This document shows positions 39,394-48,181 of a stretch of DNA of 64,000 nucleotides, one piece after another. The notes below the pieces were generated by a model. It made no database searches and was not told the origin of the DNA. It saw only the letters and a list, made by a program, of their open reading frames with translations. Positions within the stretch are counted from its first letter, which is position 1; each line of letters starts with the position of its first letter. The stretch is from Nocardioides sp. BP30 (GTDB lineage Bacteria > Actinomycetota > Actinomycetes > Propionibacteriales > Nocardioidaceae): the NCBI RefSeq assembly GCF_029873215.1, contig NZ_CP123620.1, forward strand, positions 1,736,001 to 1,800,000. The letters run 5' to 3'. Made by a program: the position numbers and the translations under genes.

Positions 39394-40799
39394 GACGCCG
39401 AGGTTAGGGCACGCGCGAGCGTCGTGCCCGGAGCGGTGAGCACGACCCAGCCGTCGTCGTCGAGTGCGGTGGTCCAGCCGTCGCGGTGCAGCGTGTCGAC
39501 GGCGCCGGTGCCCCAGCTGAGCAGCGCGGCGCACCTGACGTCGTACTGCTCGAAGACGCCGACGTAGGGCGAATCGGCGGCGAGCACGCTCAGGTCGAGG
39601 ATCCGCTCGGGGTAGGGATCCTGGCGATTGTCGGCGAAGACCGGCACCTGGGGGGTGAACCAGATCAGGTACGCCCCGGAGTCGTAGCTGGTGTAGACGT
39701 GCCCGGGGCAGCGCTCGATCGCCCGCGCGACGGGGGTGCTCATCGGGTGCCAGCCCAGGTCGTCGGGCGGGGCGAGGTAGACCAGTGCCGTCACCACCGC
39801 TGCGACGACCGCTGCACCGGCCAGCACCGGTCGGCCGAACGGCACGGTGTCGTGCGCGCGCACCGCCGGCCGCTCGCGTCGCAGCAGCACGACCAGCAGC
39901 GGCGTCGCGGCCAGGACGAACATCGTCATGTTGCGGTTCGCGTCGATCGCCAGCGGCAGCACCGCCAGCGTCGAGACCAGACCCAGCTTCGCCTCGAAGG
40001 TCCCCAGCCGCCGGCGGCGTACGGCGAGGGCCAGCACCGTCAGCCCCACCCACACCCAGAAGGCCAGTGTGTAGAAGGTCAGGTGCTCGTACGCCGGGCG
40101 CCACTCGGTGATGCGCTCCTCGAACGGACGGCTGCCGGACGTGAGCACGTAGTGCCACAGCCCGGTGCCCAGCGGCGTCGCCAGCGTGGCGAGCGCGCCG
40201 AGCGCCGTCACGACCAGCAGCACCGGCAGGTGGCGGCGGTGCCAGAGCGCCGCGACGCACGCCGAGCCGAGCGCCAGCCCACCGAAGACGACCCCGCCGT
40301 GCGCGTTGGCCCACACCAGCATCACCGGCACGCACCACCACCAGCGCCGGTTGCGCAGCAGCCACAGGGTGAGCGCGAACAGCAGCATGCTGAGCACCTG
40401 CGGGCGCAGCGCCCAGCCGCCGATGACACCCGGGACCGCCAGGATCAGCACCACGAGGTCGGTACGCCGTACCTCGCCCGCGGCGGTGGACAGCGCGAGG
40501 GTCCCGCCTGCGATCAGGCCGACCGCGAGGGTGAGCAGCGGGAGGCCGCCGACGGCGTGCAGCGCGTAGGCCAGCACCTGCCAGAGCCACTCGTGGTCGG
40601 GCCAGCGGTCGCCGTAGGCGGTGTAGGAGTAGCGGTCGGTCAGGCTCACGGTGCGGCGATGCCAGATGTCGCGACCGGCCCGCAGCGCCCACCAGGTGTC
40701 GCCCTGGGCAGGGGAGGTGCAGGCCGCCACGGCCGTGGCTACCAGGAGGACCAGGCGGCGGCCGAAGACGGGGAACGACACGCCTGCGGACCGGGGCAC
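39390..40799 (-). CDS. Polytopic GT-C-like membrane protein
   Basis: 469 residues with about ten membrane helices. The N-terminal loop GDTWWALRAGRDIW followed by DRYSYTAYGDRWPDHEWLWQ is typical of bacterial GT-C-fold membrane proteins with a D-x2-x-H-E-W loop, and the last ~100 residues are an extracellular domain with YDSGAYLIWF and VFADNRQDPYP. The enzymatic activity and substrate are not known; glycosyl transfer from a lipid carrier is a reasonable guess. GTG 40799 is chosen over GTG 40781 because TAGAGT lies seven bases upstream. The frame remains open far upstream, but that part is antisense to the permease gene. Confidence 0.8.
   Translation of the reverse strand: MPRSAGVSFPVFGRRLVLLVATAVAACTSPAQGDTWWALRAGRDIWHRRTVSLTDRYSYTAYGDRWPDHEWLWQVLAYALHAVGGLPLLTLAVGLIAGGTLALSTAAGEVRRTDLVVLILAVPGVIGGWALRPQVLSMLLFALTLWLLRNRRWWWCVPVMLVWANAHGGVVFGGLALGSACVAALWHRRHLPVLLVVTALGALATLATPLGTGLWHYVLTSGSRPFEERITEWRPAYEHLTFYTLAFWVWVGLTVLALAVRRRRLGTFEAKLGLVSTLAVLPLAIDANRNMTMFVLAATPLLVVLLRRERPAVRAHDTVPFGRPVLAGAAVVAAVVTALVYLAPPDDLGWHPMSTPVARAIERCPGHVYTSYDSGAYLIWFTPQVPVFADNRQDPYPERILDLSVLAADSPYVGVFEQYDVRCAALLSWGTGAVDTLHRDGWTTALDDDGWVVLTAPGTTLARALTSAS
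39401..39406 (-). promoter_or_regulatory. Candidate internal -10 element before DUF1028 gene
   Basis: TAACCT on the minus strand, seven bases before ATG 39393. It falls within the end of the upstream gene, so it would be an internal promoter in addition to translational coupling. Confidence 0.3.
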
Positions 40800-40806
40800 G
40801 GGCGTG

Positions 40807-40812
40807 ACTCTA
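40807..40812 (-). promoter_or_regulatory. Candidate -10 element, leaderless start at 40799
   Basis: TAGAGT on the minus strand, seven bases before GTG 40799. This decides between two possible GTG starts. Confidence 0.45.
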
Positions 40813-40889
40813 CGGCTGCGTGGCGCGTGGGATGTGTCGCATCGGGGCACTAGCCAGTGCTGGACGAAATACGGCAGGAGGTATGCGCC

Positions 40890-42566
40890 ATGACCGACAG
40901 TCCCACCACCGACTCCGCCGCCTCTGGTGGCGGGGGCCGCAGCGGCGCCTCGCTGGCCCGTGAGATCGGCGTGATCGGTCTGCTCTGGGCCTCGATGGGC
41001 TCGATCATCGGCTCGGGATGGCTCTTCGGTGCCCAGAAGGGCCTGATCAACGCCGGACCGGCCGCGATCCTTTCCTGGTGCATCGGTGGCGCCTGCATCC
41101 TGGTGCTCGCGCTCGTGCACGCCGAACTCGGCGCGATGTACCCCCTCTCCGGCGGGTCGGCGCGGTTCCCGCACTATGCCTTCGGCGGTGTCGCCGGGGC
41201 GGGCTTCGGTTGGTTCTCGTGGCTGCAGGCCGTCACCGTGGCCCCGATCGAGGTCTCGGCCATGATCCTGTACCTCACCCACTACGACTTCGCCAGCGGC
41301 TGGCTGCGTCAGGACCAGACGCTGACCCACACCGGCCTGGCGGTGGCGATCGTGCTGATGGCGATCATGTGCGTGGTCAACTACCTCGGCGTACGGATCC
41401 TCGCGTTCACCAACAGCGCGCTCACCTGGTGGAAGGTGATCGTCCCGGTCTTCACCGTGGTGATCGTGGTGCTCTTCTCCAAGAGCGGGCTGCACACCTC
41501 GAACTTCCACGCCGCCGACGGCTTCGACCCCGGCGGCGTCAAGGGCATCCTGGTCGCGATCCCCGCCGCCGGCATCATCTTCTCCTACCTCGGCTTCGAG
41601 CAGGCCGACCAGCTGGCGGGGGAGTCGAAGAACCCCAAGCGTGACATCCCGCTGGCGGTGATCGGCTCGATCGTGCTGGGCCTGATCATCTACATCGGCC
41701 TGCAGATCGCCTTCCTGCTCGCGCTGCCGCCGTCGGTGATCGGCGACACCTGGAGCACGATGAGCAAGCCGTACTTCGGCTCCTTCGACGGCCCCTGGGC
41801 GCAGGTCGCCTCCGGCGTCGGCCTCGGGTGGCTGGCCAGCGTGCTCTACCTCGACGCGGTGGTCTCGCCCGCCGGCACCGGACTGATCTACACGGCGGCG
41901 GGATCGCGGGTGTCCTACGGCCTGGCGCGGAACAACTACTTCCACTCGGTCTTCGCGAGTCTGACCCGGGCGCGGGTGCCGTGGTTCGGGGTCCTGATCT
42001 CCTTCATCGCCGGCTGCGTCTGCTTCCTGCCCTTCCCGAGCTGGCAGTCGCTGGTCGGGCTGATCACCTCGGCGTCGGTCCTCATGTACGCCGGAGCGCC
42101 GCTCTCCTTCGGTGCCTTCCGGCGCCGGCTGCCGGATGCCGAGCGGCCGTTCCGACTGCCGCTGGGCGAGGTGTTCGCGCCGCTGGCCTTCGTGGTCTCG
42201 ACCTGGATCATCCTGTGGACCGGTTGGGAGACGCAGTGGAAGCTCGGCATCCTGATCGTGCTGGGCAGCCTGCTGATCTTCAACCGCGAGATGGACCGCG
42301 AGCACATGAACTGGCGGGCCGCCTCCTGGCTTCCGGTCTACCTGATCGGCATCGGGGTGATCACCTACTTCTCCACCTTCGGCGGTGACGGCGCCTCCAG
42401 CCACCAGATGGGCGTGTGGCCCTCCCTCGGCCTGACCGCCGTGCTCGCCCTGGTCGTCTACTACTGGGCCGTGGCGGTGGCCCTGCCCCGGCACGTCATC
42501 GAGCGGATGATCGAGGACGTCGTGGTGCCGGAGGAGGAGGACCTCGCCGTACCCGCCGGTCACTGA
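40890..42566 (+). CDS. APC-family amino acid permease
   Basis: 558 residues with about twelve to fourteen membrane helices. The N-terminal SMGSIIGSGWLFGAQKG motif is the helix-1 substrate-binding glycine stretch of APC permeases; FSYLGFEQADQLAGESKNPKRDIP (helix 6 and its following loop) is strongly conserved in the family. It resembles large APC transporters that carry amino acids or aspartate/aspartate-like solutes with protons. The exact substrate cannot be read. ATG 40890 has a strong AGGAGG nine bases upstream. Divergent from the GT-C-like gene. A hydrophilic acidic tail ends the protein. Confidence 0.92.
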   Translation: MTDSPTTDSAASGGGGRSGASLAREIGVIGLLWASMGSIIGSGWLFGAQKGLINAGPAAILSWCIGGACILVLALVHAELGAMYPLSGGSARFPHYAFGGVAGAGFGWFSWLQAVTVAPIEVSAMILYLTHYDFASGWLRQDQTLTHTGLAVAIVLMAIMCVVNYLGVRILAFTNSALTWWKVIVPVFTVVIVVLFSKSGLHTSNFHAADGFDPGGVKGILVAIPAAGIIFSYLGFEQADQLAGESKNPKRDIPLAVIGSIVLGLIIYIGLQIAFLLALPPSVIGDTWSTMSKPYFGSFDGPWAQVASGVGLGWLASVLYLDAVVSPAGTGLIYTAAGSRVSYGLARNNYFHSVFASLTRARVPWFGVLISFIAGCVCFLPFPSWQSLVGLITSASVLMYAGAPLSFGAFRRRLPDAERPFRLPLGEVFAPLAFVVSTWIILWTGWETQWKLGILIVLGSLLIFNREMDREHMNWRAASWLPVYLIGIGVITYFSTFGGDGASSHQMGVWPSLGLTAVLALVVYYWAVAVALPRHVIERMIEDVVVPEEEDLAVPAGH

Positions 42567-42616
42567 CGCGGGCTCGCGGCGCCCGCCGGCCAGGACACGC
42601 CGGAGGGGCGCTGTGC

Positions 42617-44206
42617 ATGCGGAGCGAGCGGTGGGCGATGATGTGGCGCATGTCACTCCTCACCCGCGCTGCCGCCGCCCTGGCCGCCGCAACCGTCGTG
42701 CTCGCGCCGAGCGCGCTCGTGCTCAGCCCGGCACATGCCGATCCCGCCGCGATCCCGCTCCCGTCGGCGGACAGCTTCTACACGACCGACGCCGGCAGCC
42801 TCGGCGACTACACCCACGGCGAGGTGATCGCCAACCGGCCGGTCAGCGTGACCCTCAACGACGTCTCGGGCACGCCGCAGGGTCCCTACACCGCGAAGCA
42901 GGTGCTCTACCGGACGCGCAACGCGTCCGGCGGCATGAGCGAGACGGTGACCACCGTGATCCAGCCCAGCGTTATCAACCCGGCTGCGCAGAGCAAGGGT
43001 GTGGTCGCGTACCTGAGCTACTACGACGGTCTCAGTGACACCTGCGATCCGAGCTACACGCTCCAGGGTGCGACCCCGAACGGGGAGAAGTTCGTGATCG
43101 ATGCCTTGCTCGCGGCCGGCTACACGGTGACGATCCCCGACTTCGAAGGGGAGACACTGGACTGGGCGGCCGGTCACGAGGCCGGGTGGGACACCCTGGA
43201 CGCGATCACCGCCACCGAGCAGAATCTCGGCCTGCCCGCGAGTACCAAGGTCGGCATGATCGGCTACTCCGGCGGCTCGATCGCGGGGGAGTGGGCGAGC
43301 GAGCTCGCGCCGTCCTACGCTGCCGGGCTCAACATCGTCGGCGCCGCGATCGGCGGTGTGCCGGTCAACCTCGCGCACGTGATGAAGTACGTCGACAGCA
43401 GTGCCGACAGCGACCGTGCGAACTGGGCGGGCGTGATCCCGGCCGCCATGGTCTCGCTGAGCCGCGGATACGGGGACGACTTCAGCGACATCCTGAGCTC
43501 CGAGGGCCTCGCGGACACCCAGGCGGTCGCGGACAAGTGCATCGGCGACTTCGCCGCGAACTATCCGAGCCTCCATGTGGCCGACCTGCTCAAGCCGAAC
43601 GTCGACTTCTTGAACCTGCCCGACGTGAAGCAGATCGTGAGCGGCCTGGTGATGGGCGAGGGGGCCACGCCGAAGACGCCGATGCTGATGGTGCAGGGCA
43701 ATGCCGACGGGATCGGTGACGGCGTGATGGTGGCCGCTGACGTCAAGGCGCTCGCCACGACCTACTGCAAGGCCGGTCTCCCGGTGCAGTACACCGAGCA
43801 GGCGGGCAAGCATGCGGCCGTAGGCGCGTCGTTCATGCTCCAGGGACTCAGCTATCTCGGCGATCGGTTCGCAGGCAAGAGCGCTGCTACGAACTGTGCG
43901 ACTCTGCTCCTCAAGCCCATGGCGCCGCCCACGACCGTCCACGCCACCATCAAGGGCCACTCGAAGGGCAAGAAGGACGTGCTCGTGGTGACCGTCAAGG
44001 GCAGCGTGAGCGCCGCCGGCGCGACGGTCACGATCACCAAGGCCGGCCACAGCAAGGTGCTCGGCCACGGTGTCGTCGCCGCCAACGGCAAGGTCACCAT
44101 CAAGGTCAAGGACCACAACGGCTCGGCCAGGACCCGCTACAGGGCTCACGTCGCTGCCACGGCGAAGACCTCGAGTGCTACCACGAAGGTGCTCAAGCTG
44201 CGCTGA
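42617..44206 (+). CDS. Secreted lipase (fungal-type secretory lipase family) with C-terminal extension
   Basis: 529 residues. A signal peptide ends near SPAHA (about residue 42). The alpha/beta-hydrolase domain carries GYSGGS with the nucleophile Ser, and an Asp in VQGNADGIGDGV and a His in GKHAAVG as plausible acid and base; it resembles the secretory lipase (LIP) family of Candida-type lipases found also in actinobacteria. The last ~90 residues are a Lys/Thr/Val-rich beta domain (LVVTVKGSVSAAGATVTI) that could be an Ig-like binding module. ATG 42617 is chosen for GGAGGGG nine bases upstream; ATGs at 42638, 42641 and 42650 are alternatives. Probably breaks down extracellular lipids. Confidence 0.85.
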   Translation: MRSERWAMMWRMSLLTRAAAALAAATVVLAPSALVLSPAHADPAAIPLPSADSFYTTDAGSLGDYTHGEVIANRPVSVTLNDVSGTPQGPYTAKQVLYRTRNASGGMSETVTTVIQPSVINPAAQSKGVVAYLSYYDGLSDTCDPSYTLQGATPNGEKFVIDALLAAGYTVTIPDFEGETLDWAAGHEAGWDTLDAITATEQNLGLPASTKVGMIGYSGGSIAGEWASELAPSYAAGLNIVGAAIGGVPVNLAHVMKYVDSSADSDRANWAGVIPAAMVSLSRGYGDDFSDILSSEGLADTQAVADKCIGDFAANYPSLHVADLLKPNVDFLNLPDVKQIVSGLVMGEGATPKTPMLMVQGNADGIGDGVMVAADVKALATTYCKAGLPVQYTEQAGKHAAVGASFMLQGLSYLGDRFAGKSAATNCATLLLKPMAPPTTVHATIKGHSKGKKDVLVVTVKGSVSAAGATVTITKAGHSKVLGHGVVAANGKVTIKVKDHNGSARTRYRAHVAATAKTSSATTKVLKLR

Positions 44207-44210
44207 GCTC

Positions 44211-44276
44211 GGGTAGTCCGGGGCGCACGTCAGGTCTTCTGGCGGATTCGCCCTGATCTGCGCCCCGGACTACCCC
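44211..44276. repeat. Inverted-repeat element, copy 1, between convergent genes
   Basis: GGGTAGTCCGGGGCGCA (44211-44227) and its complement TGCGCCCCGGACTACCC (44259-44275) enclose a loop with a second short stem (TCAG against CTGA). It starts four bases after the lipase stop and ends ten bases before the opposite gene's stop. The same arms occur at 54697. Probably a bidirectional terminator, possibly a repetitive extragenic palindrome. Confidence 0.85.
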
Positions 44277-44286
44277 AGCGAACGCC

Positions 44287-45084
44287 TCAGCCCGCCGCCT
44301 CCACATCGACCACCAGGGCCAGGTGGTCCGAGACCGGCAGGCGGCGTACGGAGGCCTTCGCGACCAGCCCCTCGAAGCCGTCGGCCAGGACGTGGTCGAG
44401 CTGGACCTGCGGCGTCCGCACCGGGAAGGTCGGGCAGCGCGCGCCGAGTGGCCGCATCCCGCTGACCCTGGCCGCCTTCGCGGTGTCCATGTTGAGGTCG
44501 CCGGTCAGCAGCAGCGGGCGGGGTGCGGCCCGTAGCGAGCGGACCAGGGTGCGCAGCTGATGACCGTTCCACCACGGCAGGAAGGACAGGTGGGTGGTCG
44601 CCACGGTGAGCTGGCCCAGCGGCGAGTCGATGCACGCCGCCACCGCCACCCGCGGCTCCTCGCGGACCAGCGTGGGCAGGCGCTTGCCGTGGAACCGCAT
44701 CGGCGCCGGCCCGGGCACCACCGGCAGCCGCACCACCTCCCACGAGACCGCCGGGAAGCGGCTCAGGAGTGCGATGCCGTAGGCGGCCGTGTCGGGTTGC
44801 TCGGTCCCCGTCGCAGCGGTCCACGTCGCGCCGGGGCTTCCGGAGAGAGCTGCCACGAACAGGTGGTCGTCCGCGCCCATCGCCTCGGCGGCGACAGCGG
44901 TCAGGTCCGCCCGCCCGGACCGCGCCTGGTTGCGATCCACCTCCTGGAGGGCGAGGACGTCGGCCTCCAGGCTGGCGATCGCCTCGGCGAAGATGGCGAT
45001 GTCGACCTCGTCGCGTTCGGGGGAGCGGCCGTGCAGGATGTTGAAGGTCACCAGTCGCACCCGCGTGCGGTACCCGTTCGGCAT
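44287..45084 (-). CDS. Endonuclease/exonuclease/phosphatase (EEP) family enzyme
   Basis: 265 residues. VTFNILHGR, LALQEVDRNQ (metal-binding Glu), THLSFLPWW, LLLTGDLNM (catalytic Asp-Leu-Asn) and SDHLALVVDVE (Asp-His) are the ordered EEP motifs shared by exonuclease III, DNase I and sphingomyelinase-type phosphodiesterases. No signal peptide, so it is probably cytoplasmic; the substrate cannot be told. Start ATG 45084, 31 bases from the divergent nucleotidyltransferase start. The stop is at the palindromic element. Confidence 0.9.
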   Translation of the reverse strand: MPNGYRTRVRLVTFNILHGRSPERDEVDIAIFAEAIASLEADVLALQEVDRNQARSGRADLTAVAAEAMGADDHLFVAALSGSPGATWTAATGTEQPDTAAYGIALLSRFPAVSWEVVRLPVVPGPAPMRFHGKRLPTLVREEPRVAVAACIDSPLGQLTVATTHLSFLPWWNGHQLRTLVRSLRAAPRPLLLTGDLNMDTAKAARVSGMRPLGARCPTFPVRTPQVQLDHVLADGFEGLVAKASVRRLPVSDHLALVVDVEAAG

Positions 45085-45115
45085 GCCTGATCACCCCCTG
45101 GGGTATCGGGGCGCC

Positions 45116-45712
45116 ATGCCAGACGAGGTACGCCACGGGCTTCGGGAGGCCCTCAAGACCGTCGCCGTAGCCCTCAAGGCGGTCGGCGTCCCGTTCGCGC
45201 TGGCGGGCGGCTACGGCCTGTGGGCGCGAGGTGGTCCCGAGCCCGACCACGACGTCGACTTCATCGTGGCCGAGGACGACGCGCCGCGCGTGATGGAACG
45301 GCTGGCCGAGCACGGTCTGCAGGTCGTGCAGCCCCCGGAGGACTGGCTGTTCAAGGTCTTCATCGGTTCCGGCCCGGCCCAGCCGGCGATGGTCGACGTG
45401 CTGTACCGCAGCGCCGGGTCGCCGGTCACGCGCCGCCACTTCGAGGGCGTCGACGAGCTGGAGGTCGAGTCCGTCGCCATGCCGGTGCTCTCCGCGACCA
45501 CCCTGATGATCGACAAGATGCTCGCGATGGAGGAGCACGCCTGCAACCTCTCCGCTGCCCTGCCGGCGGCGCGCGCCGTGCGCGAGCAGGTCGAGTGGGA
45601 CAGGGTTCGCCACGCTGTCGCGGACAATCCCTACGCCTCGGCGTTCCTCTACCTGCTCGACCGGCTGCGCATCGCCGACCAGCCCGGCGCGCGGGTCAGG
45701 GGAGCAGGATGA
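45116..45712 (+). CDS. Nucleotidyltransferase-fold protein
   Basis: 198 residues. FALAGGYGLWARGG (Gly-Gly loop) and the following PDHDVDFIV (Asp-x-Asp metal pair) mark a minimal nucleotidyltransferase; a helical C-terminal half follows (LSATTLMIDKMLAMEEHACN). Resembles AbiEii/DUF-type nucleotidyltransferases, of which some are toxins, but no antitoxin gene is present beside it, so a toxin role is not supported. ATG 45116; the frame runs further upstream but overlaps the divergent gene. Its 3' end overlaps the convergent oxidoreductase gene by 17 bases. Confidence 0.82.
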   Translation: MPDEVRHGLREALKTVAVALKAVGVPFALAGGYGLWARGGPEPDHDVDFIVAEDDAPRVMERLAEHGLQVVQPPEDWLFKVFIGSGPAQPAMVDVLYRSAGSPVTRRHFEGVDELEVESVAMPVLSATTLMIDKMLAMEEHACNLSAALPAARAVREQVEWDRVRHAVADNPYASAFLYLLDRLRIADQPGARVRGAG

Positions 45713-46640
45713 CCTTGCCCGCCGCGTGATTCTCCGCGACGAACCGGTGAGCCTCGCGCACCTCGCTCAGCGGGAACTCGCGGACGACCCGGACCGCCAG
45801 CTTGCCTTCACCGGCCAGCTGGGCCAGCGGAGCGCGGGCAGCGTTGCGGATCTCGGTGCCCGGGTCCGCTCCCGGTGCGCCGCCGATGCCCTGGATGCCC
45901 ACCTCGGCACTGCGCGGCGAGACCACGACGGTCACCGAGCGCTCGCGGCCGACCAGGTCGAGGGAGGTGGCCAGCGACTCCTCGGTGCCGGCCGCGTCGA
46001 TCGATGCCGTGGGAGCGCCGGTGTCGGCGGCCGCGGCCTGGATCCGCTCGCGCACGCCCTCGCCGTACGCCACCGGCACCGCCCCGAGCGACCGCAGCAG
46101 GTCGTGGTTGTGCGCCGACGCGGTGCCGATGACCCGCGCACCGCGCAACAGCGCCAGCTGGATCACCGCCTGCCCGACGGCCCCTGCGGCGCCGTGCAGC
46201 AGGACGACGTCGCCCTCGCCGACCCCCGTGACCTCGAGGGCGTGGACCGCGGTGACCCCGGCGAGCAGCAGCCCGGCGGCCTCCGGCCAGGGCAGTGCCG
46301 CGGGCTTCGGTACGACGTCGGCGGCCGGCACGATCAGCGCCGACGCGTAGCCGCCGTCGATCCGGAACGCGATCACCTCCTCGCCCACGGTGACCTGGGT
46401 GACGTCCGGACCGACCGCCTCGACGACGCCCGCGACCTCGTAGCCGAGACGGAAGGGACCGTCGGCGTTGCCACGCATGCCCTGGCGCACCTTCAGGTCG
46501 ATGGGGTTGACCCCGATCGCACGCACCTCCAGCCGGACCTGGCCCGGGCCGGGCTCGGGCAGCTGCTCCTCGCGGAGCCGGAGGACGTCGACGTCACCGT
46601 GCTCGTCGGCGCTGACATAGGTCGCAGTGAGCTCGCTCAT
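45696..46640 (-). CDS. Zinc-independent quinone oxidoreductase / NADP-dependent alcohol dehydrogenase
   Basis: 314-residue medium-chain dehydrogenase/reductase. GroES-like N-terminal half with RAIGVNPIDLKVRQG and GYEVAGVVEAVG; Rossmann half with VLLHGAAGAVGQAVIQLA, an NADPH-binding glycine motif. No catalytic or structural zinc cysteines, which places it with QOR-type enzymes that reduce quinones or enones. Substrate not identifiable. ATG 46640, 56 bases from the divergent aroG start. Its end overlaps the nucleotidyltransferase gene. Confidence 0.92.
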   Translation of the reverse strand: MSELTATYVSADEHGDVDVLRLREEQLPEPGPGQVRLEVRAIGVNPIDLKVRQGMRGNADGPFRLGYEVAGVVEAVGPDVTQVTVGEEVIAFRIDGGYASALIVPAADVVPKPAALPWPEAAGLLLAGVTAVHALEVTGVGEGDVVLLHGAAGAVGQAVIQLALLRGARVIGTASAHNHDLLRSLGAVPVAYGEGVRERIQAAAADTGAPTASIDAAGTEESLATSLDLVGRERSVTVVVSPRSAEVGIQGIGGAPGADPGTEIRNAARAPLAQLAGEGKLAVRVVREFPLSEVREAHRFVAENHAAGKVILLP

Positions 46641-46684
46641 GTCCGCGACAACCGGCGTCGTGCCCGGGGCATTCCGAAACGCCG

Positions 46685-46690
46685 TAGGCT
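46685..46690 (+). promoter_or_regulatory. Candidate -10 element, leaderless start at 46697
   Basis: TAGGCT lies six bases before the aroG GTG, with no Shine-Dalgarno sequence between. Confidence 0.45.
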
Positions 46691-46696
46691 TGTCGG

Positions 46697-48028
46697 GTGA
46701 TTCCGTCCCTCGAAGAGCTTCACCAGATCGGCGCCGCCCAGCAGCCGACCTACCCCGACCAGGCCGCCGTCGACGCGGCGGTCGCCCGGCTGCGCACCCT
46801 GCCGCCGCTGGTGTTCGCGGGCGAGTGTGACGAGCTCAAGGACAAGATCGCTGCCGCATCGCGGGGCGAGGCGTTCATCCTCCAGGGTGGCGACTGCGCC
46901 GAGACCTTCGTGGATGCGACGGCCGACAACACGCGCAACAAGCTGCGCGTGCTGCTGCAGATGGCGGTCGTGCTCACCTACGCCGCGTCCGTGCCGGTGG
47001 TGAAGATCGGTCGGCTCGCGGGGCAGTACGCCAAGCCGCGCTCGAGCGACACCGAGACCCGCGACGGCGTGACCCTGCCGGCGTACCGCGGCGACGCGGT
47101 GAACGGCTACGACTTCACCCCCGAGTCCCGCATCCCCGACCCGCAGCGGCTGCTCGAGGTCTACCACGCCTCGGCCTCGACGCTGAACCTCGTGCGCGCC
47201 TTCACCACCGGTGGCTACGCCGACCTGCGTCAGGTGCACGCCTGGAACTCCGAGTTCGTGCGCAGCAGCCCGGTGGGCGCCCGCTACGAGGCGATGGGCA
47301 AGGAGATCGACCGCGCGCTGACCTTCATGAAGGCGATCGGGGCCGATCCGGACGAGTTCCACCGGGTCGACTTCTACTCCAGCCACGAGGCGCTGCTGAT
47401 GGAGTACGAGCACGCCCTGACCCGGATCGACTCGCGCACCGACGACCCGTACAACGTCTCGGGCCACTTCGTCTGGATCGGCGAGCGCACCCGGCAGCTC
47501 GACGGTGCCCACGTGGAGTACTTCCGCCACATCCGCAACCCGATCGGCTGCAAGCTCGGTCCCACCGCAACCGCCGACGACGCCCTGGCCCTGGCCCGGA
47601 AGCTGAATCCGGACAACGAGCCGGGCCGACTCACCTTCATCACCCGCTTCGGCGCCGGCAAGATCCGCGACGGACTGCCGTCGCTGGTGGAGAAGGTCAC
47701 CGCCGAGGGTGTCGACGTGGCATGGATCTGCGACCCGATGCACGGCAACACCTTCGAGGCCTCCAACGGCTACAAGACGCGGCGGTTCGAGGACGTGCTC
47801 GACGAGGTGCAGGGCTTCTTCGACGTGCACCGCTCCCTCGGCACCGTCCCGGCCGGCATCCTGGTGGAGAACACCGGCGACGACGTCACCGAGATCATCG
47901 GTGGCGGCGAGGAGCTGTCCGAGCAGGGGCTGGCACACCGCTACGAGTCGGTCGTCGACCCACGGCTGAACCGGGTGCAGTCGCTGGAGATGGCCTTCCT
48001 GGTCGCGGAGATGCTGCGCAAGAGCTGA
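46697..48028 (+). CDS. aroG: Class II 3-deoxy-D-arabino-heptulosonate 7-phosphate synthase
   Basis: 443 residues. First enzyme of the shikimate pathway, joining phosphoenolpyruvate and erythrose 4-phosphate. QGGDCAETF (C67 metal ligand), KIGRLAGQYAKPRS, NPIGCKLGPT and WICDPMHGNT are class II signatures shared with plant and mycobacterial enzymes. It is about 20 residues shorter at the N-terminus than the M. tuberculosis enzyme (Rv2178c), which uses that region for allosteric and assembly contacts. GTG 46697 with TAGGCT six bases upstream. It stands alone, not with other aro genes. Position in the region is conserved. Confidence 0.96.
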   Translation: MIPSLEELHQIGAAQQPTYPDQAAVDAAVARLRTLPPLVFAGECDELKDKIAAASRGEAFILQGGDCAETFVDATADNTRNKLRVLLQMAVVLTYAASVPVVKIGRLAGQYAKPRSSDTETRDGVTLPAYRGDAVNGYDFTPESRIPDPQRLLEVYHASASTLNLVRAFTTGGYADLRQVHAWNSEFVRSSPVGARYEAMGKEIDRALTFMKAIGADPDEFHRVDFYSSHEALLMEYEHALTRIDSRTDDPYNVSGHFVWIGERTRQLDGAHVEYFRHIRNPIGCKLGPTATADDALALARKLNPDNEPGRLTFITRFGAGKIRDGLPSLVEKVTAEGVDVAWICDPMHGNTFEASNGYKTRRFEDVLDEVQGFFDVHRSLGTVPAGILVENTGDDVTEIIGGGEELSEQGLAHRYESVVDPRLNRVQSLEMAFLVAEMLRKS

Positions 48029-48169
48029 GAGGTCACGTTCGCCCGGTGGAGGGGTCATCGCGTGACGTCTGACCACGGCCCCGGCGGCCGACCCATGCCC
48101 GGCGGGTGGATCTGCTGCGGACGTATCCGACCACTCGACCCGCAGGAAGTGACGCCTCGGGGCGGTGGG

Positions 48170-48175
48170 TAGGTT
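48170..48175 (+). promoter_or_regulatory. Candidate -10 element, leaderless start at 48182
   Basis: TAGGTT lies six bases before the GTG at 48182, without a Shine-Dalgarno sequence. Confidence 0.4.
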
Positions 48176-48181
48176 GAGTCC

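Noticed and set aside
39390..42656. Very long minus-strand open frame (1088 codons)
   Set aside because: Only the C-terminal 469 residues look like a protein; the upstream part is antisense to the permease gene and reads His/Asp/Arg-rich.
45116..45712. Toxin-antitoxin module (AbiEii-like nucleotidyltransferase)
   Set aside because: No antitoxin-like gene is adjacent; neighbours are an EEP enzyme and an oxidoreductase, so only the fold is supported.
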